In this document: in pieces, positions 51,790-59,327 of the stretch | Layout: every line of letters starts with the position of its first letter | Numbering within the stretch: position 1 is the first letter of the stretch | The notes under the pieces: model-generated | What the model was told of the DNA's origin: nothing | Databases searched by the model: none | What the model saw: the letters and a program-made list of their open reading frames with translations, nothing else | From: Frateuria_A sp051900425 | Lineage (GTDB): Bacteria; Pseudomonadota; Gammaproteobacteria; Xanthomonadales; Rhodanobacteraceae | Length of the DNA stretch: 64,000 bases | Direction of reading: 5' to 3' | NCBI RefSeq assembly: GCF_051900425.1 | Contig: NZ_JBHZGK010000012.1 | Location: 27,233 to 91,232 of the forward strand | Program-made: the position numbers and the translations under genes

Positions 51790-52176
51790 TTAGACTCGAC
51801 GCTTCTTGGGGGGACGGCAGCCGTTGTGCGGAATCGGCGTGACGTCGATGATGTTGAGGACCTTGTAGCCCAGCGCGTTCAGCGAACGCACGGCCGACTC
51901 GCGGCCCGGGCCGGGGCCCTTGATACGCACTTCCACGGTCTTCACGCCGTAGTCGCCAGCCGCGCGGCCAGCCTTCTCGGCAGCGACCTGGGCAGCGAAC
52001 GGGGTGGACTTGCGCGAACCGCGGAAACCCGCGCCGCCGGCAGTCGCCCACGACAGCGCATTGCCCTGGCGGTCGGTGATGGTGACGATGGTGTTGTTGA
52101 AGGAGGCCTGCACGTGGGCCACGGCATCCGTGACAACGCGCTTGATCTTCTTCTTGGTCTTGACAGGCTTGGCCAT
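51790..52176 (-). CDS. rpsK: 30S ribosomal protein S11
   Basis: 128 residues. AHVQASFNNTIVTITDRQGN and the C-terminal DVTPIPHNGCRPPKKRRV signature. Platform protein of the 30S subunit contacting the mRNA exit channel. Short gaps to rpsM (12 bases) and rpsD (10 bases). Confidence 0.98.
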   Translation of the reverse strand: MAKPVKTKKKIKRVVTDAVAHVQASFNNTIVTITDRQGNALSWATAGGAGFRGSRKSTPFAAQVAAEKAGRAAGDYGVKTVEVRIKGPGPGRESAVRSLNALGYKVLNIIDVTPIPHNGCRPPKKRRV

Positions 52177-52188
52177 AATTGGTGTCCG

Positions 52189-52545
52189 TTACTTCTTGAT
52201 CGCGCGACGCGGACCCTTGCGGGTGCGTGCATTGGTACGCGTGCGCTGACCGCGCACCGGCAGGCCACGACGGTGACGAAGGCCGCGGTAGCAACCCAGG
52301 TCCATCAGGCGCTTGATCGCGATACCCACCTCACGGCGCAGGTCGCCTTCGACAACGTACTTGCCGATTTCGTGGCGGAGCTTCTCCACCTCGCCCTCGC
52401 TGAGGGACTTGATCGGCGTGGTCGGAACCACCCCGGCATCTGCACAGACCTTCTTGGCCCTGCTGCGGCCGATGCCGTAGATGCTCTGCAGGCCAACCCA
52501 GACATGCTTCTGGACCGGCAAATTGACACCCGCGATGCGCGCCAT
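52189..52545 (-). CDS. rpsM: 30S ribosomal protein S13
   Basis: 118 residues; MARIAGVNLPVQKHVWVGLQ start, helix-two-turn-helix YGIGRSRAKKVC, and a basic C-terminus RTRTNARTRKGPRRAIKK that reaches the P-site tRNA. First gene of the alpha operon; no rpmJ is found in front of it. Confidence 0.97.
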   Translation of the reverse strand: MARIAGVNLPVQKHVWVGLQSIYGIGRSRAKKVCADAGVVPTTPIKSLSEGEVEKLRHEIGKYVVEGDLRREVGIAIKRLMDLGCYRGLRHRRGLPVRGQRTRTNARTRKGPRRAIKK

Positions 52546-52677
52546 GATGTACTTTCTCCGATGCGTTTCTTGCGCGGTAAACGCGCAATTTTAACCTGAA
52601 TTACCTTAACAGGAAAGCCCCGCGGCACCGTGCCGCCTGCCTTCCAACGTGACCAACCCCGTTCGCCCCAGCAGCCA
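52546..52677 (-). promoter_or_regulatory. secY-rpsM gap: candidate alpha-operon promoter and hairpins, no rpmJ
   Basis: Minus strand, in order: hairpin GCGGCAC/GTGCCGC (52636-52622) with weak T tract, then TAAAAT (52593-52588) as a likely -10, then hairpin TTGCGCG/CGCGCAA (52588-52570) starting at the -10 end. No -35 of quality is seen. E. coli has rpmJ here; no 38-codon Cys/Arg-rich frame exists in this stretch. Confidence 0.45.
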
Positions 52678-54003
52678 CTAGTTGCGGCGGAGGTTGGCCT
52701 TCTTGAGCAGACTTTCGTACTGATGGCTGACCAGATGCGCCTGCACCTGGGCGGTAAAGTCCATCACCACCACCACGATGATCAGCAGCGAGGTGCCGCC
52801 GAAGTAGAACGGCACGTGCCAGTAGTTCTGCATGAACGTGGGCACCAGGCACACCAGCACCAGGTAGATCGCACCCACGCCCGTCAGCCTGGTCATCACG
52901 CCGTCGATGTACTCACCGGTGGCCCGGCCCGGACGGATGCCCGGAATCAGCGCACCCGACCGCTTGAGGTTGTCGGCCGTTTCCTGCGAGTTGAAGACGA
53001 TCGCCGTGTAGAAGAAGGCGAACACGATCACCAGCACCGCATAGATGATTTCGTACAGCGGCTGCCCCGGGGCGATGGCCTGGGTCAGACTCTGCAGCCA
53101 GCGCGACTGGTGCCCGGCACCGAACCAGCTCACCGCAGTCGCCGGGAACATCAGCAGGCTCGAGGCGAAGATCGGCGGGATCACGCCCGACATGTTGATT
53201 TTCAGCGGCAGGTGCGAGGTCTGGTTCATGTACGCCCGCTGGCCACCGGAGCGCCTGGCGTAGTTCACGGTGATGCGCCGCTGGGCGCGCTCCATGAACA
53301 CCACGAACGCCGTGACCGCAAGCACCAGGCCCACCACCATGATCAGTCGCAGCACCGACAACTCGCCATTGCTGGCCATGCCGAGAGTGCTGGACACCGC
53401 GCCAGGCAGGCCCGCCACGATGCCGGCGAAGATCAGCAGCGAGATACCGTTGCCGATGCCGCGCTCGGTGATCTGCTCGCCCAGCCACATCAGGAACATC
53501 GAACCGGCGGTGAGGCCAACGACCGACGCCAGGATGAAGCCGAAGCCGGGCGTGTACACCACCGGCGCGCCACCTGCGGCCGTTTGCGTCTGCAGCGCCG
53601 CGGCGATGCCGAACGCCTGGAACGCGGACAGTCCTACCGTACCGAAGCGCGTGTACATGGTCATCGTGCGACGACCGGCCTCGCCCTCCTTGCGCAGCGC
53701 CTGCAGGCTCGGCACGACCGAACCCATCATCTGCACCACGATCGAGGCCGAGATGTATGGCACCACGCCGAGCGCGAACACCGAGAAGCGCTGCAGCGAG
53801 CCGCCAGAGAACATGTTGAACATGTTCAACAGGCCGCCACCACCCTGGATCAGCCGCGTCATGGCCTCCGGGTTGACACCCGGCACCGGGATGAACGAGC
53901 CGAGCCGGAAGACGACCAGCGCACCAATCACGAAGAAGATGCGCTGGCGGAGTTCCGTCAGCTTGCCGAGCGCGCCGAGCGCGTTGCCCTGGGCTTGCGC
54001 CAC
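52678..54003 (-). CDS. secY: Protein translocase subunit SecY
   Basis: 441 residues, ten membrane segments. Typical blocks: RLGSFIPVPGVNP, the plug region after TM1, LGVVPYISASIVVQMM, GIGNGISLLIFAGIV and the C-terminal LIIVVVVMDFTAQVQAHLVS. Pore of the Sec translocon in the inner membrane. GTG start (MAQAQGNALG), 4 bases after the rplO stop. Confidence 0.97.
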   Translation of the reverse strand: MAQAQGNALGALGKLTELRQRIFFVIGALVVFRLGSFIPVPGVNPEAMTRLIQGGGGLLNMFNMFSGGSLQRFSVFALGVVPYISASIVVQMMGSVVPSLQALRKEGEAGRRTMTMYTRFGTVGLSAFQAFGIAAALQTQTAAGGAPVVYTPGFGFILASVVGLTAGSMFLMWLGEQITERGIGNGISLLIFAGIVAGLPGAVSSTLGMASNGELSVLRLIMVVGLVLAVTAFVVFMERAQRRITVNYARRSGGQRAYMNQTSHLPLKINMSGVIPPIFASSLLMFPATAVSWFGAGHQSRWLQSLTQAIAPGQPLYEIIYAVLVIVFAFFYTAIVFNSQETADNLKRSGALIPGIRPGRATGEYIDGVMTRLTGVGAIYLVLVCLVPTFMQNYWHVPFYFGGTSLLIIVVVVMDFTAQVQAHLVSHQYESLLKKANLRRN

Positions 54004-54007
54004 CGTC

Positions 54008-54439
54008 TTACTCCACGCTGCCGCCGGCAGCCTCGATGGCCGCCTTGGCACCGGCCGTGGCGAGCACGCCGGAGAGCTTGACCGCACGGCCGATTTCGCC
54101 CTTGGCGACGACCTTGATCTTCTTCGCCTTGCTGTCCACCAGGCCGGCCTGGTGCAGTGCGATCGGGTCGATCACGTCCACCTTCAGGTTGGCGAGCTGG
54201 TACAGGAACACTTCCTGGCTTTCGGCCTTCTTCTTGGAGCGGAAGCCGACCTTGGGCAGGCGACGCTGCAGCGGCATCTGGCCGCCTTCGAAGCCGAACT
54301 TGTGGGTGCCGCCGGCGCGGGCGTGCTGACCCTTGTGGCCACGGCCTGCAGTCTTGCCCAGGCCCGAGCCGATACCGCGACCGACGCGCAGGCGCGTCTT
54401 GCGCGCACCGGCAGCCGGCTTGATGTCGTTGAGACGCAT
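54008..54439 (-). CDS. rplO: 50S ribosomal protein L15
   Basis: 143 residues; MRLNDIKPAAGARKTRLRVG start with the Gly/Arg-rich tail (GRGIGSGLGKTAGRGHKGQ) and a globular part. Late assembly protein near the peptidyl transferase centre. Confidence 0.97.
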   Translation of the reverse strand: MRLNDIKPAAGARKTRLRVGRGIGSGLGKTAGRGHKGQHARAGGTHKFGFEGGQMPLQRRLPKVGFRSKKKAESQEVFLYQLANLKVDVIDPIALHQAGLVDSKAKKIKVVAKGEIGRAVKLSGVLATAGAKAAIEAAGGSVE

Positions 54440-54444
54440 GATGA

Positions 54445-54642
54445 TTACTCCTCGACCCGGACCAGGTAGTAGACCGTGTTGATCAGGCCACGCACCTGCG
54501 GGCTGTCCTTCAGCTCACGGACGTCGTTGGTCTTGTTCAGGCCCAGCGCCTTGACGCTGAGACGGTGGCGCGCCTGCACGCCGCGCAGGCCCTTGACCAG
54601 GCGCACGCGCACGGTGGCGGCGGTTTCGTTGTTCTTAGCCAT
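54445..54642 (-). CDS. rpmD: 50S ribosomal protein L30
   Basis: 65 residues: VRLVKGLRGVQARHRLSVKA and the C-terminal VRGLINTVYYLVRVEE. Present in its standard place between rpsE and rplO; start overlaps the rpsE 3' end by 8 bases. Confidence 0.97.
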   Translation of the reverse strand: MAKNNETAATVRVRLVKGLRGVQARHRLSVKALGLNKTNDVRELKDSPQVRGLINTVYYLVRVEE

Positions 54643-55144
54643 TACCCATCACCTCTTCCACGGTCTTGCCACGCTTGGCGGCGATGCGCTTGGGCGAGGC
54701 GATGGCCTGCAGGCCCTTGATGGTGGCGCGCACCAGGTTGATCGGGTTGCGCGAACCGACCGCCTTGGCCAGCACGTTCTTGACGCCGACCACTTCCAGC
54801 ACGGCACGCATGGCGCCGCCGGCGATCACGCCGGTACCTTCGGCAGCCGGCTGCATGAACACGCGCGCAGCACCGTGGTTGGCCTTGATGGCGTACCACA
54901 GGGTGCCGTTGTTCAGGTCGATGCTCACCATGTTGCGGCGAGCGCGGTCCATGGCCTTGGAGATGGCGACCGGCACTTCACGCGCCTTGCCATAGCCGAA
55001 GCCGACCTTGCCCTCGCCGTCGCCGACCACGGTCAGCGCGGTGAAGCTCATCTGGCGGCCACCCTTGACGGTCTTGGCCACGCGGTTGACGGCGATCAGC
55101 TTCTCGAGCAGGCCGTCGGAGTTTTCGCGATCGTTCGAAGACAT
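54635..55144 (-). CDS. rpsE: 30S ribosomal protein S5
   Basis: 169 residues. S5 RNA-binding domain (LIAVNRVAKTVKGGRQMSF, GKVGFGYGKAREVPVAI) and C-terminal domain (GVKNVLAKAVGSRNPINLV). Contributes to decoding accuracy. ATG of MSSNDREN chosen; the open frame extends 25 codons into the rplR gap without similarity. Confidence 0.97.
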   Translation of the reverse strand: MSSNDRENSDGLLEKLIAVNRVAKTVKGGRQMSFTALTVVGDGEGKVGFGYGKAREVPVAISKAMDRARRNMVSIDLNNGTLWYAIKANHGAARVFMQPAAEGTGVIAGGAMRAVLEVVGVKNVLAKAVGSRNPINLVRATIKGLQAIASPKRIAAKRGKTVEEVMGNG

Positions 55145-55246
55145 TTCTCTATTCCGTGTGCCCGGACCATCCGGGACTTTTGCTTGCGGCTTTGCCGCTT
55201 GTTGTTGTGTGTCTTGCAAGGACCGGAGGCAGCCGCCTCCGGCTCC

Positions 55247-55600
55247 TTAGAACTTCAGGCCGGCCTCGCGCGCCGCATCGGCCAAAGCCTTGATGCGACC
55301 GTGATAGCGGAAGCCCGAGCGGTCGAAAGCGACGGACTCGACGCCGGCAGCGAGCGCACGCTCGGCCACCGCCTTGCCCACCGCCGCCGCAGCAGCGAGG
55401 TTCTTGGTGCCCTTCAGGCCCTCGGCCACCGACTTCTGCACGGTGGACGCAGCCGCCACCACCTTGTCGCCGGAGGCGTCGAACACCTGGGCATACAGGT
55501 GCTGGCCGGTGCGATGCACCGACAGGCGGGCCACGGCGAGCTTGCGGATGTGGGCGCGCGTGGACTTGGCGCGGCGCAGGCGGGATTCGTTCTTGTTCAT
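55247..55600 (-). CDS. rplR: 50S ribosomal protein L18
   Basis: 117 residues, E. coli length. MNKNESRLRRAKSTRAHIRK, HLYAQVFDASGDKVVAAAST, and FDRSGFRYHGRIKALADAAREAGL. Binds 5S rRNA with L5 and L25. Confidence 0.97.
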   Translation of the reverse strand: MNKNESRLRRAKSTRAHIRKLAVARLSVHRTGQHLYAQVFDASGDKVVAAASTVQKSVAEGLKGTKNLAAAAAVGKAVAERALAAGVESVAFDRSGFRYHGRIKALADAAREAGLKF

Positions 55601-55642
55601 CTGTCTGGTTCCTCGAAAGCGGATCGGCGATAGTTCGGCAGT

Positions 55643-55681
55643 ACAGCGCTCTTGTGAAGAGTGCGGCCATGGATGGCCGCT
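55643..55681. repeat. Hairpin repeat element, copy 2 (rplF-rplR gap)
   Basis: ACAGCGCTCTTGTGAAGAGT then GCGGCCATGGATGGCCGCT. On the transcribed strand it forms GCGGCCAT/ATGGCCGC and CTCTT/AAGAG hairpins in a 103-base intra-operon gap. Same element as at 49951. Confidence 0.8.
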
Positions 55682-55703
55682 TTCACACGCAGGGACTGCG
55701 TAC

Positions 55704-56231
55704 TTAAGCCTTCTTGGCTTCCTTCAGGGTGATCTTCTCGCCGGCATAGCGCACGCCCTTGCCCTTGTAGGGCTCCGGCGGACGGAACGCGCGGATCTTG
55801 GCGGCAACTTCGCCCACGCGCTGCTTGTCCGAACCCTTGATCAGGATCTCGGTCTGCGACGGGGTCTCGAGCGTGATCCCTTCGGGGGCGTTGAACACCA
55901 CCGGGTGCGAGAAGCCCAGGCTCAGGTTCAGGGCCTTGCCGGCCATCGACGCGCGATAACCCACGCCGACCAGCTCCAGCTTGCGCTCGTAACCCTCGGA
56001 CACGCCCTTGACCATGTTGGCCAGCAGCGCGCGCGCGGTGCCGCCGAACTTGTCGTCGGCGCCTTCGGCCAGCGCGATGCTGGCAACGCCGTCATTCACG
56101 GCCACGGAAACGCCCGGCAGAGCGTGCACGGACAGCGTACCCTTCGGGCCCTTGACGGAGATGCCGCTGGCGTCGGACTTCAGTTCCACGCCCTTGGGCA
56201 GGTTGATCGGTTTCTTGGCAACGCGGGACAT
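55704..56231 (-). CDS. rplF: 50S ribosomal protein L6
   Basis: 175 residues; MSRVAKKPINLPKGVELK, two duplicated alpha/beta domains and the C-terminal PEPYKGKGVRYAGEKITLKE. Binds the sarcin-ricin region near the factor site. Confidence 0.97.
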   Translation of the reverse strand: MSRVAKKPINLPKGVELKSDASGISVKGPKGTLSVHALPGVSVAVNDGVASIALAEGADDKFGGTARALLANMVKGVSEGYERKLELVGVGYRASMAGKALNLSLGFSHPVVFNAPEGITLETPSQTEILIKGSDKQRVGEVAAKIRAFRPPEPYKGKGVRYAGEKITLKEAKKA

Positions 56232-56240
56232 GGGAACTCC

Positions 56241-56636
56241 TTACGCCACTTGGCCGATGACTTCGCCGCCCAGGCCCTTGGCGCGGGCCTGCGCATCGGT
56301 CATCAGACCGGCGGAAGTCGAGATGATCGAGATACCCATGCCGCCGAGCACCTTCGGCAGCTCGTCCTTGCCGCGATAGACGCGCAGGCCGGAGCGGGAA
56401 ACACGGGAAATGGCCTCGATGGCCGGGCGGCCTTCGAAATACTTGAGCTTGATCTCGAGCACCGGCTTGCCTTCCTGGTCGGAAGTCTTGGCGTCGAGGA
56501 TGTAGCCCTCGTTCTTGAGGAGGTTGGCGATCGCCAACTTCAGCTTCGACGACGGCATGCTTACGGCCTGCTTGCCCGTGAGCTGGGCATTGCGGATGCG
56601 CGTAAACAGATCGGCGATGGGATCAGTCATGCTCAT
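56241..56636 (-). CDS. rpsH: 30S ribosomal protein S8
   Basis: 131 residues starting MSMTDPIADLFTRIRNAQ, with the conserved C-terminal STSAGLMTDAQARAKGLGGE. In E. coli S8 is the translational repressor of the spc operon. The ATG chosen gives the family N-terminus; the open frame runs 28 codons further into the leader. First gene of what looks like a separate downstream transcription unit. Confidence 0.97.
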   Translation of the reverse strand: MSMTDPIADLFTRIRNAQLTGKQAVSMPSSKLKLAIANLLKNEGYILDAKTSDQEGKPVLEIKLKYFEGRPAIEAISRVSRSGLRVYRGKDELPKVLGGMGISIISTSAGLMTDAQARAKGLGGEVIGQVA

Positions 56637-56734
56637 GAAAACATCCTTCAGAGTGCACCGATATCCGAGTAACCGGAAATCTTCTAAGTTGTGAGGCGGT
56701 CGTTGACCGCCTGTCTGCATTACACAGACGGGCG

Positions 56735-56740
56735 ACTATA
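56735..56740 (-). promoter_or_regulatory. Candidate promoter -10 upstream of rpsH
   Basis: TATAGT on the minus strand. TTGACC lies upstream but only 12 bases away; a 17-base spacer would use TTCGCT instead. A small GTCTG/CAGAC hairpin follows. Low certainty. Confidence 0.35.
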
Positions 56741-56773
56741 GCAGCTTTTTCCGGTCAAGCGAACATCCGTGCC

Positions 56774-56804
56774 AAAAAGCACCGGCAGGCCGAGGCGGCC
56801 TGCC
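56774..56804 (-). terminator. Terminator-like hairpin between rpsN and rpsH
   Basis: Minus strand: 8-bp stem GGCAGGCC/GGCCTGCC with a 5-base loop, then GGTGC and TTTTT. A second hairpin CGGGCG/CGCCCG stands between it and the rpsN stop. Position inside the spc cluster suggests attenuation or a division of the operon. Confidence 0.55.
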
Positions 56805-56843
56805 CGGGATGCGACGGGCGTCAGAGCGCCCGCCTTGGGTTAC

Positions 56844-57149
56844 TTACCAGCTGGCCTTGCGCAGACCAGGCACGTCACCGCGCATGGTCGCTTCGCGCAG
56901 CTTGTTGCGGCCCAGGCCGAACTTGCGATACACGCCGCGCGGACGGCCGGACAGCTCGCAGCGGTTGCGCTGGCGCACCGGACTGGCGTCGCGCGGCAGC
57001 TTCTGCAGCTTGGACTGCGCGTCCATCTTCTCGTCGTACGAGGCGTTCGGGTTGATCACGATCGCCTTCAGTTCGGCGCGCTTGGCGGCGTACTTCTTGA
57101 CGAGCTTGGTCCGCTTGATGTCGCGGTTGACCATCGAGGTCTTTGCCAT
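56844..57149 (-). CDS. rpsN: 30S ribosomal protein S14
   Basis: 101 residues, the long Zn-free form (no CxxC pair), with RDASPVRQRNRCELSGRPRG and FGLGRNKLREATMRGDVPGL. ATG of MAKTSMVNRDIKRTKL. Followed by a 207-base gap before the rpsH start instead of the usual few tens of bases. Confidence 0.97.
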   Translation of the reverse strand: MAKTSMVNRDIKRTKLVKKYAAKRAELKAIVINPNASYDEKMDAQSKLQKLPRDASPVRQRNRCELSGRPRGVYRKFGLGRNKLREATMRGDVPGLRKASW

Positions 57150-57180
57150 TGCGTTTCTCTCGCTCTCTAGTTCGGCGCGA

Positions 57181-57720
57181 TCAGTTGCGGAACGGGAAGC
57201 TGAAGGCTTCCAGCAGCGCCTTGGCTTCTTCATCGGTCTTGGCGGTCGTGGTGATGGAGATATCCATGCCACGCATCGCGTCGATCGCGTCGAAGTCGAT
57301 TTCCGGGAAGATGATCTGTTCCTTGATGCCGAAGTTGTAGTTGCCACGGCCATCGAAGGCGCGACCGGACACACCGCGGAAGTCGCGGGTACGCGGCAGC
57401 GAGATGTTGATCAGGCGGTCCAGGAATTCCCACATGTTGGCGCGACGCAGGGTGACCTTGCAGCCGATCGGCCAGCCGTCGCGGATCTTGAACGAGGCCA
57501 CGGACACGCGCGCCTTGGTCGTGATCGGCTTCTGACCGGCGATCTTGGTCATGTCCGCCACGGCGTTCTCGAGGATCTTCTTGTTGCCGGCAGCCTCACC
57601 CACACCCATGTTCAGGGTGATCTTGGTGATGCGCGGAACCTGCATCACATTCTCGTAGCCGAAACGCTCGGTGAGCTTCGGAACGACCTGTTCTTTGTAA
57701 AAGCTTTCAAGGCGCGTCAT
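57181..57720 (-). CDS. rplE: 50S ribosomal protein L5
   Basis: 179 residues: RLESFYKEQVVPKLTERFGY, ITLNMGVGEAAGNKK, the L5 signature KARVSVASFKIRDGWPIGCK and the C-terminal DEEAKALLEAFSFPFRN. Binds 5S rRNA and contacts P-site tRNA. Confidence 0.98.
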   Translation of the reverse strand: MTRLESFYKEQVVPKLTERFGYENVMQVPRITKITLNMGVGEAAGNKKILENAVADMTKIAGQKPITTKARVSVASFKIRDGWPIGCKVTLRRANMWEFLDRLINISLPRTRDFRGVSGRAFDGRGNYNFGIKEQIIFPEIDFDAIDAMRGMDISITTTAKTDEEAKALLEAFSFPFRN

Positions 57721-57732
57721 GACATTTGTTCC

Positions 57733-58047
57733 TTACACGTCCAGCTGTTCGCCAGTGGAGCGGAACACGCGGACCTTGCGCCCATCCTCGAGCGACTTGG
57801 CACCGACGCGTTCGCCCTTGCCCGTGGCGGGGTTGAACGGCTGCACATTGGAGATGTGGATCGAGGCCTCGCGCTCGACGATGCCGCCGGCCTGGTTGGC
57901 CTGCGGATTCGGCTTGGTGTGGCGCTTGACGATGTTCACGTTGGAGACGAACACGCGGTCGCCGTCCACGCGCAGCACGTCGCCGCGCTGGCCCTTGTTT
58001 TTGCCGGCGATCACGAGGACTTGATCACCCTTGCGGATACGGTTCAT
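57733..58047 (-). CDS. rplX: 50S ribosomal protein L24
   Basis: 104 residues; KOW motif at the N-terminus (MNRIRKGDQVLVIAGKNKGQ) and NVNIVKRHTKPNPQ with AGGIVEREASIHISNV. Early assembly initiator protein of the 50S subunit. Confidence 0.97.
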   Translation of the reverse strand: MNRIRKGDQVLVIAGKNKGQRGDVLRVDGDRVFVSNVNIVKRHTKPNPQANQAGGIVEREASIHISNVQPFNPATGKGERVGAKSLEDGRKVRVFRSTGEQLDV

Positions 58048-58062
58048 GGTTCTTATCTCCGC

Positions 58063-58431
58063 TCAAAGCACTTCGGGCGCGAGGGAGACGATCTTCATGA
58101 ACTTCTCGCCGCGCAGCTCACGCGTGACCGGCCCGAAGATACGGGTGCCGATCGGCTCGAGCTTGTTGTTGAGGAGCACCGCTGCATTGCCGTCGAAACG
58201 GATCAGCGAGCCATCGGGGCGGCGCACGCCCTTGGCGGTACGCACCACCACGGCGTTGTAGACCTCGCCCTTCTTCACCTTGCCGCGCGGGATCGCATCC
58301 TTCACGGTGACCTTGATCACGTCACCGATCGCGGCGTAACGGCGGTGCGAACCGCCGAGCACCTTGATGCACATCAGTTCCTTGGCGCCGCTGTTGTCGG
58401 CCGCGGAAAGCGTGCTCTGCATCTGGATCAT
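58063..58431 (-). CDS. rplN: 50S ribosomal protein L14
   Basis: 122 residues, starting MIQMQSTLSAADNSGAKELM, with the signature IGDVIKVTVKDAIPRGKVKK and C-terminal IVSLAPEVL. At the subunit interface. Start fixed by family N-terminus; upstream in-frame sequence overlaps rpsQ. Confidence 0.98.
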   Translation of the reverse strand: MIQMQSTLSAADNSGAKELMCIKVLGGSHRRYAAIGDVIKVTVKDAIPRGKVKKGEVYNAVVVRTAKGVRRPDGSLIRFDGNAAVLLNNKLEPIGTRIFGPVTRELRGEKFMKIVSLAPEVL

Positions 58432-58444
58432 GTCTGCACCCTCC

Positions 58445-58705
58445 TCAGACGGCCGCGCGCGTGACGATTTCGACCACGCGGTGATGCTTGGTCTTCGACA
58501 GCGGACGGCACTCGGTGATACGGACCAGGTCACCCTCGTTCGCACCCAGGTCGTCCTGCGCGTGCAGCTTGGTCGACCGGCGGATGATCTTGCCCAGCAG
58601 GCCGTGCTGCACCTGGCGCTCGATCAGGACGGTGACCGTCTTGTTCATCTTGTTGCTGATGACGCGACCCTCGAGGGTGCGCGCCTGCTTGGTGTTCTCG
58701 CTCAT
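58445..58705 (-). CDS. rpsQ: 30S ribosomal protein S17
   Basis: 86 residues; GRVISNKMNKTVTVLIERQV and the S17 signature GDLVRITECRPLSKTKHHRV. Primary 16S rRNA binder. Confidence 0.97.
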   Translation of the reverse strand: MSENTKQARTLEGRVISNKMNKTVTVLIERQVQHGLLGKIIRRSTKLHAQDDLGANEGDLVRITECRPLSKTKHHRVVEIVTRAAV

Positions 58706-58717
58706 GTCGGCGGTCCC

Positions 58718-58903
58718 TTACTTCTTCGTGCCGAGCACGAACTTCGTGCGGGCGATGTCGCGCCGGACGCGGCGCAGCTGATGCGGCTGGCTGAGCTGGC
58801 CGGTGCCCTTCTGCATGCGCAGGTTGAACTGCTCCTTGCGCAGGTCCAGCAGGTGCTGCTTCAGCTCGTCGGCCGACTTGGTGTTCAGATCGTTGGTGGC
58901 CAT
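58718..58903 (-). CDS. rpmC: 50S ribosomal protein L29
   Basis: 61 residues; two-helix protein with SADELKQHLLDLRKEQFNLR and RRVRRDIARTKFVL. ATG overlaps the rplP stop by one base (TGATG). Near the exit tunnel, where trigger factor and SRP dock with L23. Confidence 0.97.
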   Translation of the reverse strand: MATNDLNTKSADELKQHLLDLRKEQFNLRMQKGTGQLSQPHQLRRVRRDIARTKFVLGTKK

Positions 58904-59316
58904 CACATCACCGCCCGGGTCACGAATTGGGTCTGCACAGAGAGCTTGGCGGCGGCCAGGCGGAATGCCTCGCGTGCCGTTGCCTCGTCGATACCCTCGA
59001 TTTCATAGAGCATGCGGCCCGGCTGGATCGGGGCGACCCAGAACTCGACGCCGCCCTTGCCCGCGCCCATACGCACTTCGATGGGCTTCTTGGTGATCGG
59101 CTTGTCCGGGAACACGCGGATCCACAGCTTGCCGCCACGCTTGACGAAACGGGTGATGCAACGACGGGCCGCCTCGATCTGGCGCGCGGTCAGCGCGCCG
59201 TGGGTGGTCGCCTTCAGGCCGTACTCGCCAAAGCTGACGAGGTTCGAGCACTGGGCCAGGCCATCGTTGCGGCCCTTGAACTGCTTGCGGTATTTGGTTC
59301 GCTTCGGTTGCAACAT
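58903..59316 (-). CDS. rplP: 50S ribosomal protein L16
   Basis: 137 residues: MLQPKRTKYRKQFKGRNDGL, RQIEAARRCITRFVKRGGKL, the KPIEVRMGAGKGGVEFWVAP signature with the conserved Arg that is hydroxylated in E. coli. Positions A-site tRNA. Confidence 0.98.
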   Translation of the reverse strand: MLQPKRTKYRKQFKGRNDGLAQCSNLVSFGEYGLKATTHGALTARQIEAARRCITRFVKRGGKLWIRVFPDKPITKKPIEVRMGAGKGGVEFWVAPIQPGRMLYEIEGIDEATAREAFRLAAAKLSVQTQFVTRAVM

Positions 59317-59327
59317 GGCAACTCTCC

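Noticed and set aside
52630..54081. 483-codon plus-strand frame opposite secY
   Set aside because: His/Arg-rich antisense frame; SecY membrane segments are clear on the other strand.
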